Assembly (NCBI GenBank): GCA_021738245.1
Contig: JAIPCJ010000003.1
Span: 1-64,000, forward strand
Source: Methylotenera sp.
Lineage (GTDB): Bacteria; Pseudomonadota; Gammaproteobacteria; Burkholderiales; Burkholderiaceae_C
DNA length: 64,000 nucleotides
Direction: 5' to 3'
Position numbers and translations under genes: made by a program. Below the pieces are notes generated by a model. The model was not told the origin of the DNA. It searched no databases and saw only the letters and a program-made list of their open reading frames with translations. Every line of letters starts with the position of its first letter. Within the stretch, counting starts at the first letter, position 1. This document shows positions 10,305 to 20,998 of this stretch, piece by piece.

Positions 10305-11485
10305 ATCGCCAACGCGTCTGCGTCCTCGGCTCGACCGGGTCCATCGGCGTCAACACGCTCGATGTCGTCTCGCGCCATCCTGAACGGTACGAAGTCGTCG
10401 CGCTGAGCGCGATGAGCCGCGTCGACGAACTGCTCGCGCAATGCCTGACCTCGAAGCCGCGCTTCGCCGTCATGCCCGACGCGGCGGCAGCGGCGCGCCT
10501 GCGCGAAGGTCTGCGTGCAGCCGGCAGCGCCACCGAAGTGCTGGACGGGGCCGACAAGCTCGCCGAGATCGCCGCCCACCCGGAGGTCGACACGGTGATG
10601 GCGGCCATCGTCGGGGCTGCGGGCCTCGCGCCGGCCATCGCCGCGGCGCGCGCGGGCAAGCGACTGCTGCTGGCCAACAAGGAAGCCATCGTTGTCGGTG
10701 GCGCGCTGTTCATGCAGGCCGTGGAGGCCGGCGGTGCCACGCTGCTGCCGATCGACAGCGAGCACTCCGCCATCTTCCAGTGCCTGCCTGAAGACCGCGG
10801 CATGTGGGCGCAGCGCATCGATCACATCGTGCTGACCGCTTCCGGCGGCCCCTTCCGCACGCGTGACCCCAAGACTCTGGCGGACGTGACGCCCGACCAG
10901 GCCTGCGCTCATCCGAACTGGGTCATGGGCCGCAAGATCTCGGTCGATTCGGCGACGATGATGAACAAGGCGCTCGAGGTCATCGAGGCGCGCTGGCTGT
11001 TCGATCTCACGCCGGAGCAGATCCGCGTGCTCATCCACCCGCAGAGCATCATCCACTCGATGGTGGTCTGTCGCGACCAGTCGGTGCTGGCTCAATTGGG
11101 CACGCCCGATATGCGCGTGCCCATCGCCTACGGTCTGTCCTTCCCCGAGCGCATCACCTCGGGCGCCAGCCGGTTGGACCTGCTGACCACGCCCAGCCTC
11201 AGCTTCGAGGAGGCCGATGCGGTGCGCTTCCCCGGCCTGCACCTGTCCTGGCAGGCGCTGCGTGCGCCGGAGGGCAGCACCACGGTGTTGAACGCGGCCA
11301 ATGAAGTGGCGGTCGATGCCTTCTTGAATGGGCGTCTGCGCTTCGACCGCATTCATGCACTGAACGCGCATTGCCTGGGTGCGGTGGCGCCGTCGGCCGC
11401 CGATGTCGCCAGCATCGATGGCTTGTTGGCGCTCGACGCGCGTGTCCGGGACGTGGCGTTGCGGCAGGTGGCAGCATGGATGTGA
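10301..11485 (+). CDS. dxr: 1-deoxy-D-xylulose 5-phosphate reductoisomerase
   Basis: [53 protein letters not shown]. Confidence 0.97.
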   Translation: MNRQRVCVLGSTGSIGVNTLDVVSRHPERYEVVALSAMSRVDELLAQCLTSKPRFAVMPDAAAAARLREGLRAAGSATEVLDGADKLAEIAAHPEVDTVMAAIVGAAGLAPAIAAARAGKRLLLANKEAIVVGGALFMQAVEAGGATLLPIDSEHSAIFQCLPEDRGMWAQRIDHIVLTASGGPFRTRDPKTLADVTPDQACAHPNWVMGRKISVDSATMMNKALEVIEARWLFDLTPEQIRVLIHPQSIIHSMVVCRDQSVLAQLGTPDMRVPIAYGLSFPERITSGASRLDLLTTPSLSFEEADAVRFPGLHLSWQALRAPEGSTTVLNAANEVAVDAFLNGRLRFDRIHALNAHCLGAVAPSAADVASIDGLLALDARVRDVALRQVAAWM

Positions 11486-12846
11486 TCCAGAAGGCGTTCT
11501 GGTTCCTCGTGGCCATCGGCATCCTGGTGCCGCTGCATGAGTGGGGTCACTACCGCGTGGCGCGCGCCTGCGGTGTGAAGGTGCTGCGCTTCTCCATCGG
11601 CTTCGGACGGGTGCTGTGGCGCCGGGTCGGCCGTGACGGCACCGAGTTCACACTGAGCGCGCTGCCGCTCGGGGGCTATGTGCGCATGCTGGACGAGCGT
11701 GACGGCAATGTCGCTGCGCATGAGCGCGAGCAGGCGTCCAACCAGCGGCCGCTGCGCCAGCGCGCGGCCATCGTGGCGGCCGGGCCGCTGGCCAACTGGG
11801 TGTTGGCCGTGGTGTTGTTTGCGGCCGTGGCCTGGCTGGGCAGCGAGGTGCCCAGGGCGGTGCTCGGCACGCCGCCGGCGGGTTCGCTGGCCGAGCGGGC
11901 CGGCGTGCAGTCCGGTGACGCGGTGCGGGCAGTCTCGGCCGACGGTCAGGACTGGCAGGACGTGGCCTCGCTCACCGACCTGCAGTCGGCCGTGGCGCGC
12001 GCCCAGGCCCTGGGCGAGCCGATCTATCTCTCGGTGGCTGCGCCCGGCGGCCACAGCGCCCGCCGCCTGCGCCTGGACACTGATCAACTCGCGGGCCGCG
12101 CCTCGGACGCCCGGCTGTTCAACGATATCGGGCTGGCCCCGCTGGGCGAGCCGCTTATTCGGCAGGTCGTGCCCGGTGGCGCGGGCGAGCGGGCAGGGCT
12201 GGTAGCGGGTGATCGCGTGCTCAGCATCGATGGCCAGGCTGTGCCGGATGCGAACTTCCTGCGCGATGCCATCCGACGCGCGCGAGACGGTGATCAGCCG
12301 CGGCCGATGGCCTGGCGCGTCGAGCGCGGCGGGCAGGTGGTGGAGCTCACCGCGACGCCGCGGCTGATGGAAGAGGGCGGCCAGCGTGTGGCTCGTCTGG
12401 AGGTGAGCGTGGGCACGCCGCCCGAACGGGTGCTCGTCAGCTATGGCCTGGTCGAGGGGCTGTGGCGCGGCGTGCAGCAGAGCTGGGACATGGCGGCCAC
12501 CACCGTGCGCCTGCTTGGCCGCATGCTGGTGGGTGAAGCTTCGGTAAAGAATCTCAGCGGCCCGCTCACCATTGCCGACTATGCTGGACAGTCCGCCCAA
12601 GCCGGGCTCTCTCCGTTTCTCGACTTCCTCGCCAAGATTTCGCTCAGCCTGGCCGTGCTGAACCTGCTGCCGTTGCCCATGCTTGATGGTGGGCACCTCA
12701 TGTATCATCTTTTCGAGGGTCTGAGTGGCCGCCCCGTCTCCGAATGGTGGCAACGGCAACTGCAGCGCGCAGGCGCGCTGATCCTGATGCTGATGATGGC
12801 CTTGGCCCTTTCCAACGACGTCGCCCGGTTCGCGGGTTGGCACTGA
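11476..12846 (+). CDS. rseP: RIP metalloprotease RseP (site-2 protease family, PDZ)
   Basis: HEWGHY zinc motif, PDZ segments, C-terminal [13 protein letters not shown]; position before bamA. Confidence 0.95.
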   Translation: MDVIQKAFWFLVAIGILVPLHEWGHYRVARACGVKVLRFSIGFGRVLWRRVGRDGTEFTLSALPLGGYVRMLDERDGNVAAHEREQASNQRPLRQRAAIVAAGPLANWVLAVVLFAAVAWLGSEVPRAVLGTPPAGSLAERAGVQSGDAVRAVSADGQDWQDVASLTDLQSAVARAQALGEPIYLSVAAPGGHSARRLRLDTDQLAGRASDARLFNDIGLAPLGEPLIRQVVPGGAGERAGLVAGDRVLSIDGQAVPDANFLRDAIRRARDGDQPRPMAWRVERGGQVVELTATPRLMEEGGQRVARLEVSVGTPPERVLVSYGLVEGLWRGVQQSWDMAATTVRLLGRMLVGEASVKNLSGPLTIADYAGQSAQAGLSPFLDFLAKISLSLAVLNLLPLPMLDGGHLMYHLFEGLSGRPVSEWWQRQLQRAGALILMLMMALALSNDVARFAGWH

Positions 12847-12861
12847 CACTCCCCGGTCCCC

Positions 12862-15189
12862 ATGTCCTTTTCTTTCAGTTCGGGAGCGAAGCGTCGCCCC
12901 TTCCGCCTCGGCTTGCTGGCTACGGCCATTGCGGGGTTGTTTCAGTCGGGGCTGGCCTGGGCGGTTGATCCGTTCGTGCTCAAGGACATCCGCGTCGAAG
13001 GCCTCCAGCGCACCGACCCCGGTACCGTCTTTGCGTCGCTGCCCTTCCGCATCGGTGACATCTACAACGATGAAAAGGGCGCCGCTGCGCTGCGCGCGTT
13101 GTTCGCCACCGGCCTGTTCAAGGACGTGCGCATCAACATCGAAGGCGATGCGGTGGTCGTCATCATCGATGAGCGGCCCATCATCGCCAACGTCAATTTC
13201 GTCGGCCTGAAGGAGTTCGACACCGAGGCGCTGACCAAGTCGCTCAAGGATGTCGGCATCGGCGAAGGCAAGCCCTTCGACAAGGCCCTGGCCGACCGCG
13301 CCGAGCAGGAGCTCAAGCGTCAGTACCTCACGCGCAGCCTCTACGGCGCCGAGGTCACCACCACCATCACCCCGATCGAGCGCAACCGCGTCAACGTCAG
13401 CTTCAACGTGACCGAGGGTGAGCCGGCCAAGATCGCCGAGATCCGCATCCTCGGCAGCAAGGTGTTTTCCGAGAGCACGCTGCTGGGCCTGCTGGAGCAA
13501 ACAAGCAGCGGCTGGCTGACCTGGTACACCAAGACCGACCGCTACTCGCGAGCCAAGCTCAACGCCGACCTCGAAACCATCCGCAGCTACTACCTGAACC
13601 GCGGCTACCTCGAGTTCAACGTGACCTCCACGCAGGTCACCATCTCGCCCGACAAGCAGAGCATCAGCATTGCCATCACGGTCAGCGAGGGCCAGCCCTA
13701 CACCGTGACCGGCATCAAGCTCGAAGGCGACTTCCTCGGTCGCGAGGAAGACTTCAAGCACCTGGTCTACCTCAAGCCCGGCCAGGCCTACCAGGGCGAA
13801 GCCGTGGCCACCACGACGCGCGCCTTCAGCGACCTCTTCGGCACCTACGGCTACGCTTTCGCCCGCGTCGACAGCCGCCCCGAGATCAACCGCGAGACCG
13901 GTCAGGTGGTCGTCACCTTCGTGGCCGAGCCGCAGCGCCGTGTGTATGTGCGCAAGGTCATCATCTCCGGCAACTCGCGCACCCGCGACGAAGTCATCCG
14001 CCGCGAGTTCCGCCAGTTCGAGGCGGCCTGGTACGACGGCCAGAAGATCAAGGCCTCGCGCGACCGCGTGGAGCGCCTGGGTTACTTCAAGGACAAGGAA
14101 GTCAACATCGACACCCAGGAGGTGCCGGGGGCGCAGGACCAGGTCGACGTCATCCTGACCGTCGCCGAGCGTCCCACCGGTGCCATCACCGTGGGTGCGG
14201 GCTACTCCAGCCAGACCAAGCTGTCGTTCACCGGCTCCATCCGCCAGGACAACGTGTTCGGTTCGGGCAATTACCTCGGCATCGACGTGGCCACCGCGCG
14301 CACCGGCCGGCAACTGCAGGTCAGCACGGTCGACCCGTACTTCACGGTGGACGGCGTCTCTCGCGCCATCGACGTGTTCTACCGCACCACCCGCCCGATC
14401 AACACCCTGGGCGAGGAGTACCAATACGTCACCAAGGGCGGTGCAGTGCGCTTCGGTGTGCCGTTCTCCGAGGTCGACACCGTCTTCTTCGGCATCGGCT
14501 ACGAGCAGACGACCATCACCACCTCCAAGGGCCTGCCCAACAGCTACTTCTTGTTCGCCAATCAGTTCGGCCAGCGCAGCAACTCCGTGCCGCTGACCAT
14601 CGGCTGGCAGCGCGACAGCCGCGACAGCGTGCTCTCGCCGATGAAGGGCAAGTACCAGCGCGTCAACGTAGAGGCGAGCGCCATTGGTGATGCGCAGTAC
14701 GCCCGCATCAACCTGCAATACCAGCAGTACTTCGAGATCACCAACAAGATCACCCTGGGCGTCAACAGCGAACTCGGCTGGGGCGTGGGCCTGGGCGGCA
14801 AGCCCTACCCGATCTTCAAGAACTTCTACGGCGGCGGCCTGGGCTCGGTGCGTGTCTTCGAGGCGGGCACGCTCGGCCCGGTGGACGTGACCGGCTCCTA
14901 CAGCGGCGGCAACCGGCGCTTCAACACCAACGCCGAGCTGTACCTACCGGTGCCGGGCAGCGGCAACGACAAGAGCTTCCGCATCTTCGGCTTCATGGAC
15001 GCCGGCAACGTGTGGGGCAGCGACGCCAAGGAGAAGGTCAGCTTCGACACCATCCGCGTCTCGGCCGGTATCGGCCTGTCGTGGATCTCGCCGATGGGCC
15101 CCCTGCGCCTGAGCTACGGCAAACCTATCCGTAAACAACGCACGGATAGAATCGAGAAATTCCAATTCCAGATCGGGACTGCATTCTGA
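12862..15189 (+). CDS. bamA: Outer membrane protein assembly factor BamA
   Basis: POTRA repeats and C-terminal beta-barrel ending FQIGTAF. Confidence 0.97.
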   Translation: MSFSFSSGAKRRPFRLGLLATAIAGLFQSGLAWAVDPFVLKDIRVEGLQRTDPGTVFASLPFRIGDIYNDEKGAAALRALFATGLFKDVRINIEGDAVVVIIDERPIIANVNFVGLKEFDTEALTKSLKDVGIGEGKPFDKALADRAEQELKRQYLTRSLYGAEVTTTITPIERNRVNVSFNVTEGEPAKIAEIRILGSKVFSESTLLGLLEQTSSGWLTWYTKTDRYSRAKLNADLETIRSYYLNRGYLEFNVTSTQVTISPDKQSISIAITVSEGQPYTVTGIKLEGDFLGREEDFKHLVYLKPGQAYQGEAVATTTRAFSDLFGTYGYAFARVDSRPEINRETGQVVVTFVAEPQRRVYVRKVIISGNSRTRDEVIRREFRQFEAAWYDGQKIKASRDRVERLGYFKDKEVNIDTQEVPGAQDQVDVILTVAERPTGAITVGAGYSSQTKLSFTGSIRQDNVFGSGNYLGIDVATARTGRQLQVSTVDPYFTVDGVSRAIDVFYRTTRPINTLGEEYQYVTKGGAVRFGVPFSEVDTVFFGIGYEQTTITTSKGLPNSYFLFANQFGQRSNSVPLTIGWQRDSRDSVLSPMKGKYQRVNVEASAIGDAQYARINLQYQQYFEITNKITLGVNSELGWGVGLGGKPYPIFKNFYGGGLGSVRVFEAGTLGPVDVTGSYSGGNRRFNTNAELYLPVPGSGNDKSFRIFGFMDAGNVWGSDAKEKVSFDTIRVSAGIGLSWISPMGPLRLSYGKPIRKQRTDRIEKFQFQIGTAF

Positions 15190-15698
15190 TGATGAGCAAG
15201 CTCTTGCAATCGGTGGCTCTGGCCGCTTCGATGGTTGTGGCCACTTCTGCGGTGCAAGCCCAGGAACTGAAGATCGGCTACGTCAACAGCGAGGCAGTGC
15301 TGCGTGAGTCCAACCTCGCCAAGCTCGCCCAGGCCAAGCTGGAAGCCGAATTCGGCAAGCGCGAGAAGGATCTGAAGGACCAGGAAAGCAAGCTGCGCGC
15401 CGCGGCCGAGAAGCTCGAGAAGGACGCCCCGACGCTGTCCGAAGCCGAGCGAGGCCGCCGCAGCCGCGACATCGGCGAGAAGGACCGCGACCTGCAGCGC
15501 AAGAAGCGTGAATGGCAGGAAGACCTGACCCAGCGCCGCAACGAAGAACTCGCCGCGGTCGTCGAGAAGGCCAACAAGGTCATCAAGCAGATCTTCGACA
15601 CTGAGAAGTACGACCTGATCCTGCAAGACGCCATCCACTTCAGCCCGCGCGTGGACATCACCAAGAAGGTGATCGACGCGCTCAACGCGCAGAAGTAA
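15189..15698 (+). CDS. skp: OmpH/Skp periplasmic chaperone
   Basis: Signal peptide, [14 protein letters not shown], coiled-coil, downstream of bamA. Confidence 0.92.
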   Translation: MMSKLLQSVALAASMVVATSAVQAQELKIGYVNSEAVLRESNLAKLAQAKLEAEFGKREKDLKDQESKLRAAAEKLEKDAPTLSEAERGRRSRDIGEKDRDLQRKKREWQEDLTQRRNEELAAVVEKANKVIKQIFDTEKYDLILQDAIHFSPRVDITKKVIDALNAQK

Positions 15699-15711
15699 AG
15701 CGCCCGCTGCC

Positions 15712-16740
15712 ATGAGCACGACGACCGTCGCGCTCGCTGAGCTGATCGCCGCCTTGGGCGGCGATTTGCTTGGTGGGTCCGAAACCCGCATCAGCCGCAT
15801 CGCGCCGCTGGACGAGGCGGACGGCGACAGCATCAGCTTCCTCGCCAACCCGCGCTACCAGTCGCAGCTCGCCACCACGCGGGCCGCCTGCGTGATCGTG
15901 TCGCCGGCTCAGGCCGAGGCCGCCGCGGCGCGTGGCGCGGCCATCGTCACACCCGACCCTTACCTGTACTTCGCCCGCCTCACGCAGTGGTGGGCTGCCC
16001 GCACGCGGCCGGCGCCCGAGGGGGGCGTGCATCCCAGCGCCATCGTGTCGCCGCAGGCAACGCTGGGGCAGGGTGTGGCCATCGGCCCGCTGGCCGTCAT
16101 CGAGGCCGGCGCCGTCATCGGTGACCGGGCCCGCATCGGCGCCCACTGCAGGGTCGAGCGCGGCGCCCATGTCGGCGCCGACACGCGCCTGGCGCCGCGG
16201 GTCATGCTGGGTTACGGCTGCCGCATCGGGGCACGCGGCCTGGTGCACAGCGGCGTGGTCATCGGTGCGGACGGCTTTGGCCTGGCACCCAGCAAGGACG
16301 GCTACGTCAAGATCGAGCAGCTCGGCAACGTCACCATCGGCGACGACGTCGAGATTGGCGCCAACACCTGCATCGACCGCGGCGCCCTGGCCGACACCGT
16401 CATCGAGGATGGCGTGAAGCTCGACAACCTCATCCAGATCGCCCACAACGTGCACATCGGCCGCAACACGGCCATGGCCGGCTGTGCGGCGGTGGCGGGT
16501 TCCACGCGCATCGGCGCCAATTGCACCATCGGCGGCGCGGCCAACATCGTCGGCCACCTGACCCTGGTCGACGGCGTGCACATCTCGGCCGCCACCACCG
16601 TCACGCGCAGCATCTCGGAGCCGGGTGTCTACAGCGGCCCCCATCCCTTCGAAGAGAATTCCAGCTGGCAGAAGAATGCAGCCACGCTGCGCCAGCTTCA
16701 CACCCTCCGCGAGCGTGTCCGCGCGCTTGAAAAAAAATGA
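15712..16740 (+). CDS. lpxD: UDP-3-O-acylglucosamine N-acyltransferase
   Basis: Left-handed beta-helix hexapeptide repeats; locus between skp and fabZ. Confidence 0.95.
   Translation: MSTTTVALAELIAALGGDLLGGSETRISRIAPLDEADGDSISFLANPRYQSQLATTRAACVIVSPAQAEAAAARGAAIVTPDPYLYFARLTQWWAARTRPAPEGGVHPSAIVSPQATLGQGVAIGPLAVIEAGAVIGDRARIGAHCRVERGAHVGADTRLAPRVMLGYGCRIGARGLVHSGVVIGADGFGLAPSKDGYVKIEQLGNVTIGDDVEIGANTCIDRGALADTVIEDGVKLDNLIQIAHNVHIGRNTAMAGCAAVAGSTRIGANCTIGGAANIVGHLTLVDGVHISAATTVTRSISEPGVYSGPHPFEENSSWQKNAATLRQLHTLRERVRALEKK
16730..16740 (+). promoter_or_regulatory. A8 tract with A_AAA_AAA heptamer at the lpxD stop / fabZ start overlap
   Basis: GAA AAA AAA TGA; the fabZ ATG (16737-16739) lies in the -1 frame directly after the heptamer. 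Confidence 0.5.
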
Positions 16741-17198
16741 CGACAGACACGACCACGATGGACATCCACGACATCCTCAAGCGCCTGCCGCACCGCTACC
16801 CCATCCTGCTGGTGGACCGTGTGGTGGAGCTCGTCAAGGGCGAGCGCATCCGGGCGATCAAGAACGTCTCCATCAACGAGCCATTCTTCCTCGGCCACTT
16901 CCCGCACCGCCCGGTCATGCCTGGCGTGCTGGTGCTCGAGGCCCTGGCCCAGGCCGCCACGCTGCTGGCCATCGAAACCATGGACATCGTGCTCGATGAG
17001 AAGTCGGTCGTCTACTTCGCCGGTATCGACGGCGCGCGCTTCAAGCGCCCGGTGGAGCCCGGTGACCAACTGGTGCTGGAAGTGACGCTGGGCCGCGCCA
17101 AGGCCGGCATCTACAAGTTCGCGGCGCGCGCACTGGTGGGAGAGCAGGTGGCGGCTGAAGCCGAGCTGATGTGCACCATGCGCCGTATTGAAGCCTGA
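16737..17198 (+). CDS. fabZ: 3-hydroxyacyl-ACP dehydratase FabZ
   Basis: [43 protein letters not shown]. Confidence 0.97.
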   Translation: MTTDTTTMDIHDILKRLPHRYPILLVDRVVELVKGERIRAIKNVSINEPFFLGHFPHRPVMPGVLVLEALAQAATLLAIETMDIVLDEKSVVYFAGIDGARFKRPVEPGDQLVLEVTLGRAKAGIYKFAARALVGEQVAAEAELMCTMRRIEA

Positions 17199-17209
17199 GG
17201 ACCGGCGCG

Positions 17210-17998
17210 ATGGCCATCCACCCCACCGCCATCGTCGATCCTGCCGCCGAGCTGGACAGCTCCGTCGAGGTCGGCGCGTACTCGCTGATCGGCCCGCACG
17301 TGAAGATCGGCGCCGGCACCAAGGTCGGCCCGCACGTGGTCATCGAAGGCCACACCACCATCGGGCGCGACAACACCTTCTTCCAGTTCGGCTCCATCGG
17401 CGCTGCCAACCAGGACAAGAAGTACGCGGGCGAGCCCACCACGCTGGTCATCGGCGACCGCAACACCATCCGCGAGTTCTGCACGCTGAACGTCGGCACG
17501 GTGCAGGACCGCGGCGAGACCACGCTCGGCCACGACAACTGGATCATGGCCTACTGTCACCTGGCCCATGACGTCGTCATCGGCAACGAGTGCGTGCTGG
17601 CCAATGGCGCCACGCTGGCCGGCCATGTGCAGGTGGGCGACCACGTCACCATCGGCGGCCTCACCGGCATCTTGCAGCGCATGCGTATTGGTGACCACGC
17701 CATGATCGGCTTTCAGGCGCACGTGGCGCAGGACGTGCCGCCCTTCATGACGGTCGACGGCAATCCCTTGTCTGCCCGGGCGGTCAACATCGTGGGCCTG
17801 AAGCGCCGCGACTTCAGCGCCGAGCGCATCGGCGTCATCCGCCAGATGTACAAGCTCATCTACCGCAGCGGCCACACGCTGGACGAGGCCAAGGCCGCCA
17901 TCGACGCGCTGCGCGGCAGCGAGGGCGGCGTGGCCGATGGCGACATCGACACCATGCTGACCTTCCTTGCCGCCTCCACCCGCGGCATCGTCAGATAG
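17210..17998 (+). CDS. lpxA: Acyl-ACP--UDP-N-acetylglucosamine O-acyltransferase
   Basis: Hexapeptide repeats; [29 protein letters not shown]. Confidence 0.97.
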   Translation: MAIHPTAIVDPAAELDSSVEVGAYSLIGPHVKIGAGTKVGPHVVIEGHTTIGRDNTFFQFGSIGAANQDKKYAGEPTTLVIGDRNTIREFCTLNVGTVQDRGETTLGHDNWIMAYCHLAHDVVIGNECVLANGATLAGHVQVGDHVTIGGLTGILQRMRIGDHAMIGFQAHVAQDVPPFMTVDGNPLSARAVNIVGLKRRDFSAERIGVIRQMYKLIYRSGHTLDEAKAAIDALRGSEGGVADGDIDTMLTFLAASTRGIVR

Positions 17999-18011
17999 TG
18001 GAGCCCCTCGT

Positions 18012-18115
18012 CCAAGGCTTACCTTGGCCGGTCCCCCGCGGGGACGGCGATGCTTGCCGTTTCGACCGGCAAGCACATCGCCCGAGCGGGCTGGCTCGGG
18101 AGCGGCCCGGCGCTC
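18012..18115. repeat. Five consecutive short hairpins between lpxA and lpxB
   Basis: CCAAGG-CTTA-CCTTGG (18012-18027); GTCCCC-CGC-GGGGAC (18031-18045); GCGATGCTTGCCG...CGGCAAGCACATCGC (18047-18081); CCCGAGC-GGGCTG-GCTCGGG (18081-18100); GAGCG-GCCCGG-CGCTC (18100-18115). Confidence 0.75.
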
Positions 18116-18142
18116 GGCCCGCAGGGCTTGTGGTGGGCGAGG

Positions 18143-19276
18143 ATGCCTGACATGCAAAAGGCGCCCCGCCTCGGCATGGTGGCCGGCGAGGCCAGCGGCG
18201 ACCTGCTGGCCAGCCTGTTGCTGCAAGGCCTGCGCGCGCGCTGGCCGGGCCTCACTTCCCTGGGCATCGGCGGGCCGAAGATGCAGGCCCAGGGCTTCGA
18301 GACCTGGTGGCCCCACAGCAAGTTGTCGATCTTCGGCTACGTGGATGCGCTGCTGAACATCCGCGAGCTGCTGTCCATCCGCAAGCAGCTCGGCACGCGA
18401 CTCATCTCGAACCGGCCGGACGTCTTCATCGGCGTGGACGCGCCCGACTTCAACTTCGGCCTGGAGGCCCGCCTGCGCGAGGCCGGCATCAAGACCGTGC
18501 ACTTCGTCTGCCCGTCCATCTGGGCCTGGCGGCCGCAGCGCATCGAGACCATCCGACGCTCGGCCGACCACGTGCTGTGCCTGTTCCCGTTCGAGCCGGA
18601 GATCCTGCACCATGCCGGCATCGGCGCGACCTACGTGGGCCATCCGCTGGCTGATGCCATCCCGATGGAGCCGCCGCGCGCCGCCTCGCGGGAGGCCTTG
18701 CAACTGCCCGACGCTGACACCGTCATCGCGTTGCTCCCGGGCAGCCGCAAGAGCGAGATCAAGTACATCGCGCCGGCCCTCATTGGCGCGGCACGCCTGC
18801 TGGCGCGTCCGGGGCGGCGCTTCATCATGCCGGTGGTGCCGGGGCTGCGGCACCTCGTTGAGCCCTTGCTCGGCGGTGTCGACATTCAGCTCCTCGACGG
18901 TCAGTCGCACGCCGCGTTGGCCGCCTGTGACCTGACGCTGGTGGCCAGCGGCACCGCCACGCTCGAGGCTGCCCTGTTCAAGCGGCCCATGGTGATCGCC
19001 TACCGCATGAACTGGCTGAACTGGTGGCGCATGAAGGACAAGGGCCTGCTGCCCTGGGTGGGCCTGCCCAACATCCTGGCGCGTGAGTTCCTGGTGCCCG
19101 AGCTCATCCAGCAGGCCTGCACGCCGCAGGCCCTGGCCCGCGAGGCCGAGGCTCTGTTGGCCGATGCGGCTCGCCGCGAAACCCTGCATGGCCGATTCGT
19201 CGACCTCCACACGCTGCTGCGGCAAGACACCGCTCGGCGCGCCAGCGATGCGATCGCGAGCCTCCTCGGTGCCTGA
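18143..19276 (+). CDS. lpxB: Lipid-A-disaccharide synthase
   Basis: [32 protein letters not shown] extends up to 18050 but homology begins near 18143. Confidence 0.95.
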   Translation: MPDMQKAPRLGMVAGEASGDLLASLLLQGLRARWPGLTSLGIGGPKMQAQGFETWWPHSKLSIFGYVDALLNIRELLSIRKQLGTRLISNRPDVFIGVDAPDFNFGLEARLREAGIKTVHFVCPSIWAWRPQRIETIRRSADHVLCLFPFEPEILHHAGIGATYVGHPLADAIPMEPPRAASREALQLPDADTVIALLPGSRKSEIKYIAPALIGAARLLARPGRRFIMPVVPGLRHLVEPLLGGVDIQLLDGQSHAALAACDLTLVASGTATLEAALFKRPMVIAYRMNWLNWWRMKDKGLLPWVGLPNILAREFLVPELIQQACTPQALAREAEALLADAARRETLHGRFVDLHTLLRQDTARRASDAIASLLGA

Positions 19277-19889
19277 ACAGGCCTCGCTCGACTGGACGCC
19301 GACCGGCCTGGTGGCCGGCGTGGACGAGGCCGGCCGCGGCCCGCTGGCCGGCCCGGTGTTCGCGGCTGCGGTCATTCTTGACGACCTGCAGCCCATCGCC
19401 GGCCTGGCCGACTCCAAGGCCCTGACGGCAGCCAAGCGGGCCCGGCTGTACGACGAGATCCGGGCCAAGGCGCTGTGCTGCTGCATCGCGCAGGCTTCGG
19501 TCGAGGAGATCGACCGCCTCAACATCCTGCAGGCCACGATGCTCGCCATGCAGCGCGCGGTGCACGGCCTGCGCCTGAAGCCGGTGCTGGTGCGCATCGA
19601 TGGCAACCGCCTGCCCGTGCTGCCCATGGCCGCTGAGGCCATCGTGAAGGGCGACGCGACGGTGCAGGCGATCTCGGCGGCCAGCATCCTGGCCAAGGTG
19701 GCGCGCGACCTGTTCTGCGAGCAGATGCACGAGAGCCACCCGCACTATGGCTTCGCCACCCACAAGGGCTATGGCACCGCCGAGCATCTGGCCGCCTTGC
19801 GCACACATGGCGCGAGCCCCTGGCATCGCCGCAGCTTCGCGCCCGTGCGCGAGGTCGGCACCCGCACGCTCCCGGACCCCAGCGCATGA
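19248..19889 (+). CDS. rnhB: Ribonuclease HII
   Basis: [23 protein letters not shown]; follows lpxB as expected. Confidence 0.93.
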   Translation: MRSRASSVPEQASLDWTPTGLVAGVDEAGRGPLAGPVFAAAVILDDLQPIAGLADSKALTAAKRARLYDEIRAKALCCCIAQASVEEIDRLNILQATMLAMQRAVHGLRLKPVLVRIDGNRLPVLPMAAEAIVKGDATVQAISAASILAKVARDLFCEQMHESHPHYGFATHKGYGTAEHLAALRTHGASPWHRRSFAPVREVGTRTLPDPSA

Positions 19890-20656
19890 AGCTCGACGCC
19901 ATCACCTCCCGCGACAACCCGGCACTGGTTCGCCTGCGCAAGCTGGCGGCCGACGCCTCGGGCTATCGCAAGACCGGCAGCCTGTGGGTCGAGGGCGACC
20001 ATCTTTTGCGCGCCGCCCTGCAGCGGGGTTGGCGCCCGACGCTCGTCGTGCTGACCGAAGCCGCGCTGCAAGAGCCGCAGCTTGCCGCGCTGGCCGAGTC
20101 GGCGCCGCGGGCGCTGGTGGTGCCCGTGGCCTTGTTCAAGGGTTTGAGTGGTCTGGAGTCGCCCGCGCAGATCGGCGCCGAGCTGACCCTGCCGCCGCAG
20201 CCGGCCATCGACCCGGCGGCGGCGAGCGTGGTGCTCGACCGCCTGCAGGATGCGGGCAATGTGGGCGCCATCCTGCGCAGCGCAGCCGCGCTCGGCTTTC
20301 GGCAGGTGCTGGCCTTGAAGGGCACGGCGGCGCTGTGGTCGCCCAAGGTCGTGCGCGCCGGCATGGGCGCGCATTTCGGGCTGCGGCTGGTCGAGGGCCT
20401 GGCAGTGGACGATGTGGCGGCGCTGTCGGTGCCGCTCGTCGCGACCAGCTCGCACGACAGCCAGCCGCTGCACCGCGTCGCATTGCCCTCGCCCTGCGCC
20501 TGGGTGCTGGGGCATGAAGGGCAGGGCGTATCGCCTGCGTTGATGGCCCGTTGCGCGCTGCGGGTGGGTATTCCGCAGCCGGGTGGCGAAGAGTCGCTGA
20601 ACGTCGCCGCTGCCGCCGCCATCTGCCTGTACGAAAGCGCCCGGCAGCAGGGCTGA
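19886..20656 (+). CDS. SpoU/TrmH-family RNA methyltransferase
   Basis: [55 protein letters not shown]. Confidence 0.93.
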   Translation: MKLDAITSRDNPALVRLRKLAADASGYRKTGSLWVEGDHLLRAALQRGWRPTLVVLTEAALQEPQLAALAESAPRALVVPVALFKGLSGLESPAQIGAELTLPPQPAIDPAAASVVLDRLQDAGNVGAILRSAAALGFRQVLALKGTAALWSPKVVRAGMGAHFGLRLVEGLAVDDVAALSVPLVATSSHDSQPLHRVALPSPCAWVLGHEGQGVSPALMARCALRVGIPQPGGEESLNVAAAAAICLYESARQQG

Positions 20657-20687
20657 GCGCACCGGCCGCCCACAGCCGCCCCCTCGC

Positions 20688-20716
20688 TTGCAAACAAGAA
20701 TGATTCTCATTACAGT
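20688..20716 (+). promoter_or_regulatory. sigma70-like promoter with Fur box in the spacer
   Basis: TTGCAA - 17 nt - TACAGT; overlapping AAGAATGATTCTCATTAC resembles the Fur consensus GATAATGATAATCATTATC. Confidence 0.75.
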
Positions 20717-20722
20717 GGCGTC

Positions 20723-20911
20723 ATGTTCACTGTCCCTCCCCCCAAGCCTGCGCCAGCCCCAACGGCCGACGTGCGCGGGCACCACAGCCAGGTGCCCTGC
20801 ATCGACAGCCAGGCCTTGCTCGGCCCCCGCGGCGAGGTGCACATCGTTCATCAAGGGCAGCTCTACCGCTTGCGCATCACCTCGCTGGGCAAGCTTCTGC
20901 TGACCAAGTAG
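20723..20911 (+). CDS. hemP: Hemin uptake protein HemP/HmuP family
   Basis: Short protein ending [26 protein letters not shown]; Fur-box-like promoter upstream. Confidence 0.85.
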   Translation: MFTVPPPKPAPAPTADVRGHHSQVPCIDSQALLGPRGEVHIVHQGQLYRLRITSLGKLLLTK

Positions 20912-20998
20912 CCCCGCCGCCCTGCGCTTCACCTGAACCTGCGCCAGCCAGCTGCCGCCAGCCCGCGCTCCTTGCCGCCCTTGCCTTGGAGACCTCGA

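Noticed and set aside
11353-14718. 1121-aa minus-strand ORF opposite dxr 3' end, rseP and bamA
   Set aside because: High-GC antisense open frame; the plus strand carries clear rseP and bamA homology, and the minus translation is low-complexity H/R/A/L-rich without domains.
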